Shown: positions 1 through 5,815, counted from the first letter of the stretch. The stretch: DNA of 22,609 nt from CAZWUW01 sp964636895 (GCA_964636895.1 CAZWUW010000048.1:1-22609); one strand, 5' to 3'. Translations and numbers: made by a program. Notes: generated by a model from the letters alone, not told the origin.

Positions 1-22
1 TAACACTGGATAAAATTCAGTT

Positions 23-53
23 TTAACATGGTTACTTACCGAATCCATGTTAA
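23..53. repeat. Perfect 9-bp inverted repeat
   Basis: TTAACATGG (23-31) and CCATGTTAA (45-53) form a perfect 9-bp palindrome with a 13-nt spacer. No T-run follows on either strand, so it is not an obvious rho-independent terminator. It could be an operator or the end of a gene lying outside the window. I see no credible gene in the first 290 bases. Confidence 0.45.
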
Positions 54-121
54 TAACTGTCTGTCACAGAAAAAAGATTATGAGAAGCTAAAGATACTGA
101 TCCGGGTAGGACGGACACATC

Positions 122-282
122 ATCTAACAACACTGGAAACGGCTCCGCTACGCTCCGACCCAACTTCCCACGTCCTCGGCTGTCACGGTTTTTGCGGCAG
201 GGAGGAAGGGGCTGGGGCGGCAAAAACCGCGCCAGCCGGAGGGGCGGGAAGGCAAAGTTCGTTTCCGGCAGATGCGTTATAC
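122..282. repeat. attC-like long imperfect palindrome, copy 1
   Basis: The element starts with ATCTAAC (122-128, fits the attC R'' consensus RYYYAAC) and ends with GTTATAC (276-282, one mismatch to R' GTTRRRY). Inside, GGAAACG (135-141) pairs with CGTTTCC (260-266), and CGGTTTTTGC (186-195) pairs perfectly with GCAAAAACCG (220-229). The left arm has extra bases, CTCCGCTACGCTCCG, a motif often seen in integron recombination sites. The flank after the right box, GAAAT, is also found after copy 2. At 161 nt it is a little longer than usual attC sites (about 57-141 nt in the literature). The alternative is a different family of mobile palindromic repeats; no integrase is visible. Confidence 0.55.
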
Positions 283-291
283 GAAATCTGG

Positions 292-606
292 CTATCTGGG
301 GTCAATGAGAAAACCATATTTTCTTCTGCCATGGAGAATTCTTCTTATTTCAACCACGTTATCCATTACAACATAGATAATTAGATAACTGCTTACGATT
401 AACATCCGATAATTCAGGGCTTGTAATCTGCGATCTTTTGAGACTTGTCCCATTAAGGGAAAATCTTCGAGCTTTATGACCGCCTCGTCAATTTGAACAA
501 GAAAATTCAGGGCAGCAGAAGGATTATCTTTTTGAATGTATTCCAGTATTTCTGTCAAATCATTTTGTGCAACAGGTAGATACTCTATTCGGCACTTTTT
601 ACCCAT
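292..606 (-). CDS. ParE/RelE-family toxin of a type II toxin-antitoxin pair
   Basis: 104 residues, the usual size of the ParE/RelE superfamily. The N-terminus (IEYLPVAQNDLTEILEYI) is the typical helix that begins ParE toxins. The middle has the NPSAALNF and LEDFPLMGQ segments, and the C-terminus has the strand YRMLIVSSYLIIYVV followed by VEIRRILHGRRKYG, which matches the family pattern for the basic active-site end. ParE members poison DNA gyrase and RelE members cut ribosome-bound mRNA; sequence alone does not separate the two here, though the helical N-terminus favours ParE. Its start overlaps the end of the antitoxin gene by 8 bases, so the pair is translationally coupled. It sits, antisense to the attC-like right boxes, between two attC-like repeats, as is common for toxin-antitoxin cassettes in integrons. 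Family assignment is confident, target is inference. Confidence 0.88.
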   Translation of the reverse strand: MGKKCRIEYLPVAQNDLTEILEYIQKDNPSAALNFLVQIDEAVIKLEDFPLMGQVSKDRRLQALNYRMLIVSSYLIIYVVMDNVVEIRRILHGRRKYGFLIDPR

Positions 607-865
607 TTATTCTAGCCCTCATTTGCTTCATAAGGTCTTTATGAGATTTAGTTGGTGCTCCTGAAGCACTTTCGCTTTCTGCTTCACCCAATTTTTGGTA
701 CAATTCAATTAATGCTTCTAATTTTTCGTATAAGGTTAAGCTCATAACAACTAAATCGCCTTGACCATTTTTGGTAATAAAAACAGGTTCACCTTGTTCA
801 TGACAGATTTCTGAGATTTCATTGAAGTTGTTTCTTAGGTCTGATATCGGTTTAATGTAAGGCAT
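599..865 (-). CDS. Phd/YefM-family antitoxin
   Basis: 88 residues. The N-terminal half (MPYIKPISDLRNNFNEISEI, then GEPVFITKNGQGDLVVMSLTLYEKL) is the standard Phd/YefM DNA-binding and dimerisation domain. The C-terminal part is polar and low in hydrophobic residues, as expected for the disordered toxin-neutralising tail. The start at 865 has a good ribosome site (AAAGGAG) at proper distance. It is the first gene of the minus-strand pair and overlaps the toxin by 8 bases. Phd/YefM proteins repress their own promoter by binding palindromes; a 14-bp perfect inverted repeat lies just upstream (878-920). It neutralises the toxin at 292-606. Confidence 0.9.
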   Translation of the reverse strand: MPYIKPISDLRNNFNEISEICHEQGEPVFITKNGQGDLVVMSLTLYEKLEALIELYQKLGEAESESASGAPTKSHKDLMKQMRARING

Positions 866-877
866 CCCAATCGCTCC

Positions 878-920
878 TTTATCATTATTATTAATGTTAT
901 TATATCATAATAATGATAAA
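878..920 (-). promoter_or_regulatory. Antitoxin operator with promoter -10
   Basis: TTTATCATTATTAT (878-891) and ATAATAATGATAAA (907-920) are perfect 14-bp inverted arms with a 15-nt spacer. On the minus strand the spacer holds a consensus -10 box TATAAT (904 to 899); no strong -35 is seen. The arms straddle the -10 and end next to the ribosome site of the antitoxin, a layout that fits autorepression by the Phd/YefM protein. Binding is inferred. Confidence 0.7.
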
Positions 921-953
921 AAACATATCGAATTTAGGCGGTCGCCAGACTTC

Positions 954-1264
954 GTATAACACGGCCATCCACGGCTTCGCTGCGCTACGCCTAACTTCCG
1001 TGCCTCACCGGGCTGTCACGGTTTTTGCGGGGGCAAAAATCACCCCACCGTGTCAAATCCACTTCCACAAGAGGCGCTGTAACAGGCTTACGGCGAAGAG
1101 AGTGCTGGTGCTAACTAACGGTGTTCGGAAAAAACACACTCGACTTAATCCGTGTCTCTTGCTGGTGAAAGCATGACACGGTGTAGTGATTTATGCAATA
1201 AGAGCGCAAAAACCGCGCCAGCCCGTTCGGCACGGAAGTTCGTGGATGGCCCGGGACGTTATGC
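954..1264. repeat. attC-like long nested palindrome, copy 2
   Basis: It begins with GTATAAC (954-960) and ends with GTTATGC (1258-1264), both like the ends of Vibrio superintegron repeats. Four perfect paired arms nest inside: GGCCATCCACG (963-973) with 1241-1251, AACTTCCGTGCC (993-1004) with 1229-1240, CGGTTTTTGCG (1019-1029) with 1205-1215, and CACCGTGTCA (1046-1055) with 1174-1183. The first arm is followed on the left strand only by a 19-nt extra stem-like segment (CTTCGCTGCGCTACGC), the same position as in copy 1. The inner arm encloses about 120 nt absent from copy 1, so copy 2 may carry an insertion at its tip. Open frames across it are chance products of the palindrome. Confidence 0.6.
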
Positions 1265-1317
1265 GAAATGGTACGGCCTAAGAATTTCTTATAAGCGCCT
1301 TTTTCTAGGGGGTTAAC

Positions 1318-1638
1318 ATGTTTGATGTTGTTGATTTAGCCGAAGTATCTATGTGGGTTGCGCCCATTACTACTGCATTGCTTTTCGTTATCTTTCTCCG
1401 TATGGATGTTTTTGAAGGCTTCAAATATTGGTTGGGTTATGTTATAGCCTCCGCAATTATTGCAGGTATTTGGTGTTATATTTGGTCGCGTGGAAAGGAA
1501 TTTGGTGGTCTAGCACCTGATTCGCCTCAGTTTTATTATATTGTTTTCTTTTTGCCGGTAACGGTTTCAGTTTTAAATATAAGTCTATTATTTTTCTTGT
1601 TGTTCAGGTATTTAGTGAAGCGTAATAAATCTTCTTAA
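1318..1638 (+). CDS. Small membrane protein, unknown function
   Basis: 106 residues, not recognised. Three hydrophobic spans are visible, at about residues 14-28, 38-56 and 73-97, with a basic C-terminal tail (KRNKSS). The ATG follows AGGGGG with a 5-nt spacer. It begins 53 bases after the right box of attC-like copy 2 and is followed by a decayed copy of the same repeat, so it has the layout of a single-gene integron cassette: short, without an evident promoter of its own, and pointing the same way as a cassette gene would. Function cannot be read from sequence; small membrane proteins are frequent cassette contents. Confidence 0.6.
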   Translation: MFDVVDLAEVSMWVAPITTALLFVIFLRMDVFEGFKYWLGYVIASAIIAGIWCYIWSRGKEFGGLAPDSPQFYYIVFFLPVTVSVLNISLLFFLLFRYLVKRNKSS

Positions 1639-1639
1639 T

Positions 1640-1735
1640 ATAAGGCTGTCATGCCATTTGTATTTGAGTAAAGAGTAAATCTTGGATTAGCAAAATTCGC
1701 GCCAGTTCGAGCCGGGAGGTAAAATGAAGCATTAA
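1640..1735. repeat. Decayed third copy of the attC-like repeat
   Basis: GGCTGTCA near 1645 matches the left inner arm of the intact copies, and GCAAAATTCGCGCCAG near 1691 matches their right inner arm (GCAAAAACCGCGCCAG) with two differences. The terminal boxes are not conserved. It lies directly after the small membrane protein gene, where the cassette model predicts a site. Confidence 0.4.
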
Positions 1736-1900
1736 TTAAGTTTTTATTATCATTTTTTAAAACGGATTGGCAATTGCGGGATTATCCCATTACATTTAGG
1801 AATGTTACGATTGAACCTACATTCCCGCCATCTCATAACGAGGCAGTGACGAGGAAGTCCTTTAAACACTGAAAATACTGGCTTTACACCCAATTTATGC

Positions 1901-1941
1901 TTGCTTCATCGCTCGTTATGTGTTACAATATACATAACGAG
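1901..1941 (+). promoter_or_regulatory. Transposase promoter inside a 10-bp inverted repeat
   Basis: TTGCTT (1901-1906) and TACAAT (1924-1929) are separated by 17 bp, a good sigma-A spacing. CTCGTTATGT (1912-1921) and ACATAACGAG (1932-1941) form a perfect inverted repeat around the -10. The repeat ends at the ribosome site (GAGGAG) of the transposase, and its ATAACGAG half also occurs in the left terminal repeat of the element. A transposase that binds its ends could therefore also bind its promoter. That link is inference. Confidence 0.5.
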
Positions 1942-1955
1942 GAGGCGATATAATA

Positions 1956-2677
1956 ATGGTTGCTACCGTATTTCAGACCGATAATCGTTCAGGTATAACC
2001 TACGCATACCAATCCATTTCCTACTGGGATAAAGAAAAGCAGCAATCCCGTTCGAGACGCACACTTATAGGCCGGGTGGACAAAGAAACCGGCGAAATCA
2101 TACCGACCGACGGCAGGGGTCGGAAAAAGGACGAAGTAACTAAACTTGGTGTCACGGATGATTTAAAGCAGTGCTTTCCAAATTCTTATAAGCAGATACT
2201 TTCCATCGCTTATTACCTCATCCTTGAAGATAAAAATCCCCTGTTTCGCTTTGAAAAATGGAGCAGCCTACATAAGCATCCATACGGTAAAAACATCACA
2301 TCACAGCGCAGCAGTGAGCTATTCGCATCTATCACAGAGGAAGCGAAGAATAAGTTCTTCCGTCTGCAGGGCAGACGTATGTCTGAAAAGGAATTCTGGG
2401 CTTACGACACCACGTCCATATCCAGTCACTCCGAACATCTCCGCCAAGTACAGTACGGTAAAAACAAGGAGAACGATCCTCTGCCGCAGTTTAATATAGC
2501 GATGGTATTTGGGGAAACCTCCACCTTAAATTCCTGATATCCGTAAAAATGTCCCTTGCCTTCGTGAAGAAGGAATTGGATGAACAGCCTGGCCAGACAC
2601 TGCGTATTGGCGAGCTTCTTGAGAAGCAGAAGACACTTTATGCTAATTTAGGCGTTACCCCGCCCGCATCGTTATGA
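1956..2677 (+). pseudogene. IS1634/IS4-family transposase, internally deleted
   Basis: The first part (1956 to about 2515) encodes an N-terminal region with a zinc-free start MVATVFQTDNRSGITYAYQS and the segment AYDTTSISSHS, which contains the first Asp of the DDE triad. It then runs out of frame and stops at 2537. A second segment, in another frame from about 2535 to 2677, encodes a typical transposase C-terminus ending in LYANLGVTPPASL and the stop TGA inside the right terminal repeat. The second Asp and the Glu of the catalytic triad are missing. The protein is therefore inactive. The ATG has a GAGGAGG-like ribosome site. Confidence 0.85.
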
Positions 2678-2715
2678 GTGGGCGGGAATCTAGGAAATAA
2701 AGAAAAAGAGAGCCG

Positions 2716-3018
2716 TTAAGCTCCCAGCAATTCATTATACCGTTTCAAACCCTTGTCGGTTAAGTTGCAACTGCTTCCTTTTCTAATGAAATATTCGAGT
2801 TTAACTAAATTATCAATTGACATTCCGAAACCAAGTTGGCTATTACACGGTTTTTCCTTTTCATAGACATCTTTATAGCTAATCCATGACTGCTGCACTT
2901 TGATTGATGTTTTCACCGCCATTTTTGCCTTCGCTTCTGCCGTTGCTTTAACAGATGCTCTAGCGAGTGACTTAAAAACGTCAATATCCCAATCGTTTGT
3001 AAATTCGTTACTGTACAA
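2716..3018 (-). CDS. Hypothetical small protein, possible winged-helix C-terminus
   Basis: 100 residues, not recognised. The start is a TTG at 3018 preceded by GGGAGGAT about 6 nt away. Residues 22-38 are Ala/Lys-rich and helical. The C-terminal stretch (NLVKLEYFIRKGSSCNLTDKGLKRYNELL) has the look of a short winged-helix, with the LTDKGxxRY pattern seen in PadR/MarR-like and related small regulators. This is only a resemblance. It stands alone between the broken insertion sequence and a toxin-antitoxin pair that ends some 165 bases away; no terminator of quality is seen after it. It may belong to the accessory cassette region. Confidence 0.55.
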   Translation of the reverse strand: MYSNEFTNDWDIDVFKSLARASVKATAEAKAKMAVKTSIKVQQSWISYKDVYEKEKPCNSQLGFGMSIDNLVKLEYFIRKGSSCNLTDKGLKRYNELLGA

Positions 3019-3151
3019 AACATCCTCCCTTTCCTCATACCTGTTAATTCAATTAAATAAACTTATCTCCTGCTTTTGAAACATGTTAGAAAATATAGCT
3101 TCGCCTAGCAAAAGTTCTACCGGCCGCGAGGTGAGTGTCGTTGTATGTTAG

Positions 3152-3185
3152 ATAAATAAAAAGCCACAGGCTGTAACCTGTGACT
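3152..3185 (-). terminator. Rho-independent terminator of the RelE/AbrB pair
   Basis: On the minus strand, AGTCACAGG (3185-3177) pairs with CCTGTGGCT (3170-3162) around a 6-nt loop and is followed at once by TTTTTATTTA. The stem begins inside the toxin's stop codon, so transcription ends tightly after the pair. Confidence 0.85.
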
Positions 3186-3462
3186 AATCTACTGGAAAAA
3201 CTTCTTCGTGCTTGCCGATGATGAACAAAGTATTTATTTGGTCGTTATCATCGGATTTGATTTCAACGATAATTCTTATTGACATGTTAACACTAATCTC
3301 AAAAAAAATAGCTGTTCCCTGAACCTTTTTAAACCGTAATGAAGGGTGGGTAGGGTCTTTCATGAATAACTCGAGGCATTTTGTTGCTTGTTTTTGAATC
3401 CGTTGTTCCAAGGCCTTGAATTGTTTATCAAATGTTCGGGTTGAACGGAATTTTCTAGTCAT
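3184..3462 (-). CDS. RelE-like toxin (type II toxin-antitoxin)
   Basis: 92 residues. It starts with the RelE/YafQ-type pattern RTFDKQFKALEQRIQKQATKCLELF, continues with DPTHPSLRFKKVQGTAIFFEISVNMSIRIIVEI, and ends with a short IGKHEEVFP strand. The 'HPSLRFKKVQG...FEISVNMSIRIIVEI' core is the characteristic beta-sheet of RelE-fold mRNA endonucleases, and the C-terminal HEEVF resembles the catalytic-end His of the YafQ/RelE branch. Its start overlaps the antitoxin's end by 8 bases. The expected activity is cleavage of mRNA in translating ribosomes, neutralised by the upstream AbrB-type protein. Family placement is firm; catalytic activity was not checked residue by residue. Confidence 0.85.
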   Translation of the reverse strand: MTRKFRSTRTFDKQFKALEQRIQKQATKCLELFMKDPTHPSLRFKKVQGTAIFFEISVNMSIRIIVEIKSDDNDQINTLFIIGKHEEVFPVD

Positions 3463-3757
3463 TATCCAGCCCTTTCAAAAACTCATTAACGTTGGTGAAT
3501 TCACGAACCCTACCAGCTTTTATATCTTCCTTTGCTTCTAACATATCTGTTTGAATTTTTTCAGACCAGAAGTATGCCTGACTAGATGGAATTAACTTAT
3601 AAGGCTCAAGAACAATCTTGTTGCCTTCAATATGGATATCAAGCATATCACCTTCAGAAATATTTAGTTTTTCTCGTATTTCCTTTGGTAGACTAATTAA
3701 ATTACGTTTTTGTACTGAGACCTTATGGGACTTGATAGTCTTTTTAACTGTAGGCAT
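3455..3757 (-). CDS. AbrB/MazE-type antitoxin
   Basis: 100 residues. The N-terminal 50 (VQKRNLISLPKEIREKLNISEGD, then MLDIHIEGNKIVLEPY) form a swapped-hairpin AbrB/SpoVT/MazE DNA-binding domain. The rest, rich in Glu, Lys and aromatic residues (QAYFWSEKIQTDMLEAKEDIKAGR), is likely the toxin-binding segment. ATG at 3757 is preceded by TGGAGG at good spacing. It is the first gene of a two-gene minus-strand operon with the RelE-like toxin. AbrB-domain antitoxins are usually met with MazF or PIN toxins; pairing with a RelE fold is less usual but known. It probably represses its own promoter through the repeated sites at 3779-3823. Confidence 0.87.
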   Translation of the reverse strand: MPTVKKTIKSHKVSVQKRNLISLPKEIREKLNISEGDMLDIHIEGNKIVLEPYKLIPSSQAYFWSEKIQTDMLEAKEDIKAGRVREFTNVNEFLKGLDND

Positions 3758-3778
3758 ATTAAAACCTCCAAAATATTA

Positions 3779-3823
3779 TATCGTAATTACAGTATATCGT
3801 AATTACAGTATATCTGTAATAAC
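3779..3823 (-). promoter_or_regulatory. Operator array of the AbrB/RelE operon
   Basis: A 16-bp unit, TATCGTAATTACAGTA, is repeated exactly in tandem (3779-3794 and 3795-3810). Each carries the palindrome GTAATTAC, and a third, imperfect GTAATAAC follows at 3816-3823 at almost the same spacing. The array lies 22 bases upstream of the antitoxin start, over the likely promoter, which suits cooperative binding by a dimeric AbrB-domain antitoxin. Binding is inferred. Confidence 0.65.
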
Positions 3824-3914
3824 GTAAAAACACAATGGGGATAAAAAATCGAAAATGGGGAAGTTGCGTCGACTTCGCCTCGAACGATAAAGAAGTTTAC
3901 TGGGAGGAAGATTA

Positions 3915-4409
3915 ATGCAAGGATTAAGGATTATGTTCATTGTAATTGTTTTCATAATAACTATTTCCTCTTTTACAGCTGATGGGGGATGGTTAGATTT
4001 AACATCTTTTGTATGGATTCCTGGTATAAATGTATTGTTATTTATTGCATTGAATAGCAAAATAAATAAATTTAAGATTAACCCATATATTCAACTTTTT
4101 ATAGCTATAGCAGTTACGATGGTGTTAGAAGAAAAATTGGAGATTACAGAATATATATTACTTCTTTCGTTAACAAGTTACTTTATTTACATAGACATTT
4201 ACGTTGTTTTTTTAGATTCAGAAAAAATAGCCACGCCTTCAATAATCTTTTTAGTTCCGCTCAGTTTATCAATTGTTATAGCTTACATAGATGGTTCATT
4301 TCGGTTTTTTTCGAATTTCTTTATTCTGGCGATTATCTTTACCCCGCCAATTTACTATTTGCTTAAAACAATACTAATTCCGAAGTTTTTTAAAAGGAGT
4401 ATTTCTTGA
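3915..4409 (+). CDS. Multi-pass membrane protein, unknown function
   Basis: 164 residues, very hydrophobic. Likely membrane spans are at about residues 5-23, 31-46, 57-71, 78-100, 112-127 and 134-156, so five or six passes. The ATG follows TGGGAGGAAG with a 5-nt spacer. AT content and codon choice (many ATA, TTA) are higher in A/T than the downstream chromosomal genes, which points to acquired DNA. It lies between a toxin-antitoxin pair on the other strand and an insertion-sequence fragment. No motif identifies a transporter or enzyme. It is possibly another cassette-type gene, although no attC-like site was found next to it. Confidence 0.6.
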   Translation: MQGLRIMFIVIVFIITISSFTADGGWLDLTSFVWIPGINVLLFIALNSKINKFKINPYIQLFIAIAVTMVLEEKLEITEYILLLSLTSYFIYIDIYVVFLDSEKIATPSIIFLVPLSLSIVIAYIDGSFRFFSNFFILAIIFTPPIYYLLKTILIPKFFKRSIS

Positions 4410-4424
4410 CTATTTCAACCCATT

Positions 4425-4688
4425 GTGCTACAAGCACCAAATCAAGTTTGGATGTGGGATATTACATGGCTGCCTGGGCCAGCTAAAGGCATTTATTTTT
4501 ACCTGTATCTGATAATAGACCTGTGCAGCAGGAAAATCATTGCCTGGGAAATATGGTTGGAAGAATCGGCGGAAAATGTAAGTATTCTGGTGCGTCGTGG
4601 AGTAGTGTCAGAACAGCGCATAGCGCTGCTAAAACCGCTGGTTCTCCATTCTGACAACGGTAGCCCGATGAAGGGTGCTTCACTGTAA
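4425..4688 (+). pseudogene. IS3-family transposase (OrfB) fragment
   Basis: 87 codons that cover the start of the integrase (rve) catalytic core. APNQVWMWDITWLPGP holds the first Asp of the DDE triad, LYLIIDLCSRKIIAWEIW follows, and PLVLHSDNGSPMKGA contains the second Asp (HSDNGSP). The N-terminal HTH and the C-terminal part with the third acidic residue are absent, and no terminal repeats are seen. The fragment is not functional. It marks this segment as an insertion hot spot. Confidence 0.88.
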
Positions 4689-4811
4689 TTTAACCTGGAT
4701 GAGATTGAAATCAGGGCCGGAATCTTTACCTTGCCAGTATGGTTAGCCGCTACAGCCTTTTACATGCATAGGCAACAAAAGTGGAAACAAATTATTAAGT
4801 CATTTAATTGA
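4689..4811 (+). pseudogene. Possible C-terminal remnant of a membrane protein
   Basis: Directly after the transposase fragment's TAA the same frame stays open for 40 codons and ends at TGA (4809-4811). It encodes a hydrophobic stretch (AGIFTLPVWLAATAFYMH) and a basic end. There is no start codon with a ribosome site. It looks like the tail of a membrane-protein gene cut by the insertion, but chance is not excluded. Confidence 0.25.
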
Positions 4812-4845
4812 TTAAAAGAATAATTGCTTTTGGGGGGAGATTCAA

Positions 4846-5718
4846 ATTACTGATTCTTCAGGGTTTTTAAATAAAGTTAAGAAACATATACTGCCAGTAT
4901 TATTAGGCTTTGTAATTCTGAATGCTATTCTAAGTGCGTTTGGATTAGTACCAGCTCGTTATATGTGGTACTTTTTATATTTAGCCGCCGGGCTAGAATT
5001 GGCTTTCTTCATAATGCTGATATTCAAACTTACTAAGGTGGTACGAAAGTACCGGCAATTGAAGAATGAGGGTTTAGCGGGGTTTGTTGCTCTGCGCAGA
5101 GCTCTTGAGTTAGCAGTTCCATCATTTGCAGCAAAGTGGGTTGTTTTGGAATTAAGACTTTACTATACATTACTAAAAACATTAACTTCAAGAAGAGTTT
5201 TGTATAAAGAAGGGGTATATGCAAACAAGCTAGAAAATTATAGGTTCTTTTTTAAAGTCTTTATTTTTCTGTGTATATTAGAGATTGCAGCCGTAACTAT
5301 TTTACTGCCTGATAAATGGATGACTTGGAAGATCATACATTTTATCATCGGGGTATGGGCAATAGCATTTTTAGCCGCAGATTATACTGCTATGAAGGTG
5401 TATGCAAATGAGTTTAGTCAGAGTGGAATTAGGTTGCAAATGGGGTTGAGATGTTGTCAGGACATTAAATGGAAAGTGATAGCAGGTGTAAATAAGGTCT
5501 CAAAAAGCGGTTCAACTTTTTCGCTTGGTCCCGAAATGCCGGAAGATGAACCTGGAACATTATATATTACTGCCGGTGAAAACTGTAATGTTGCTATTGA
5601 GTTTAAGGAACCACAGATTATTCAGGGAATGATTAAAGATTTTACGAATGTAAGTAGAATATATTTGTCATTAGAGGAACCGGATAATTTTGTTAATGAA
5701 ATGAACCAAACAAGGTAA
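4846..5718 (+). CDS. Membrane protein of unknown function, probable ATT start
   Basis: The conventional reading starts at ATG 4963 (251 residues), but that ATG has no ribosome site. The frame is open back to 4816, and an ATT at 4846 sits 6 nt after GGGGGGAG (4832-4839), giving a 290-residue protein that begins TDSSGFLNKVKKHILPVL. The 39 added residues complete a first membrane span (about 17-37), followed by a second (about 42-63) that starts at the conventional ATG. Two further spans lie at about residues 131-150 and 154-173 of the long form. The C-terminal third is soluble and may face the cytoplasm. I do not recognise the family. Next to it, on the same strand, is an XRE regulator with its own promoter. 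Confidence 0.62.
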   Translation: MTDSSGFLNKVKKHILPVLLGFVILNAILSAFGLVPARYMWYFLYLAAGLELAFFIMLIFKLTKVVRKYRQLKNEGLAGFVALRRALELAVPSFAAKWVVLELRLYYTLLKTLTSRRVLYKEGVYANKLENYRFFFKVFIFLCILEIAAVTILLPDKWMTWKIIHFIIGVWAIAFLAADYTAMKVYANEFSQSGIRLQMGLRCCQDIKWKVIAGVNKVSKSGSTFSLGPEMPEDEPGTLYITAGENCNVAIEFKEPQIIQGMIKDFTNVSRIYLSLEEPDNFVNEMNQTR

Positions 5719-5733
5719 TTTTATTAAAAATTA

Positions 5734-5802
5734 ATGTAAAACACACTTTACATTAAGCGAAAAATGATATATACTGTGCATGTAAAGCAAACTTTACATG
5801 CA
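5734..5802 (+). promoter_or_regulatory. Sigma-A promoter with two palindromic operators
   Basis: TTTACA (5747-5752) and TATACT (5770-5775) are 17 bp apart. Operator 1 (5734-5753), ATGTAAAA-CACA-CTTTACAT, covers the -35. Operator 2 (5777-5802), TGCATGTAAAG-CAAA-CTTTACATGCA, has perfect 11-bp arms and sits just after the -10. The centres are 46 bp apart. The arrangement fits autorepression by the XRE protein whose gene starts at 5816. Confidence 0.8.
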
Positions 5803-5815
5803 GTGAGGTGGTAAA

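Larger units (their letters stand above)
1815..2695 (+). mobile_element. Internally deleted IS1634-like insertion sequence
   Basis: The two ends (1815-1840 and 2670-2695) are inverted repeats matching at 22 of 26 positions, sharing ATTCCCGCC and CTCATAACG blocks. Between them are the first 190 or so codons and the last 50 codons of an IS4/IS1634-type transposase, with about the middle half missing. At roughly 880 bp it is less than half the length of complete relatives (about 1.7-2 kb). With both ends kept it could still be moved by a related active transposase, as for a MITE. No clear target duplication is seen next to the ends. Confidence 0.75.

Noticed and set aside
28..384. 118-codon open frame on the plus strand
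   Set aside because: It runs through attC-like copy 1 and into the antisense of the ParE toxin; composition is Arg/Gly/Ala-rich only where the palindrome is, and there is no ribosome site.
913..1176. 87-codon open frame on the plus strand
   Set aside because: It lies wholly in the left half of attC-like copy 2 and its composition follows the palindrome. No family likeness and no ribosome site.
2537..2716. Separate small gene with LYANLGVTPPASL end
   Set aside because: It is the C-terminal piece of the same transposase, left by the internal deletion.
3060..3155. Possible further attC-like site (AACAT...ATGTTAGAT with CTTCGCC segment)
   Set aside because: Only a 5-bp end pairing and a GTTAGAT box are seen; the inner arms of copies 1 and 2 are absent, so the likeness could be chance.
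3840..3890. Small palindrome AAGTTGCGTCGACTT before the membrane protein gene
   Set aside because: Stem is only 5 bp and shares no arm with the attC-like repeats.
3803..4060. 85-codon open frame on the minus strand
   Set aside because: It is antisense to the start of the membrane-protein gene at 3915, which has a good ribosome site and clear membrane spans.
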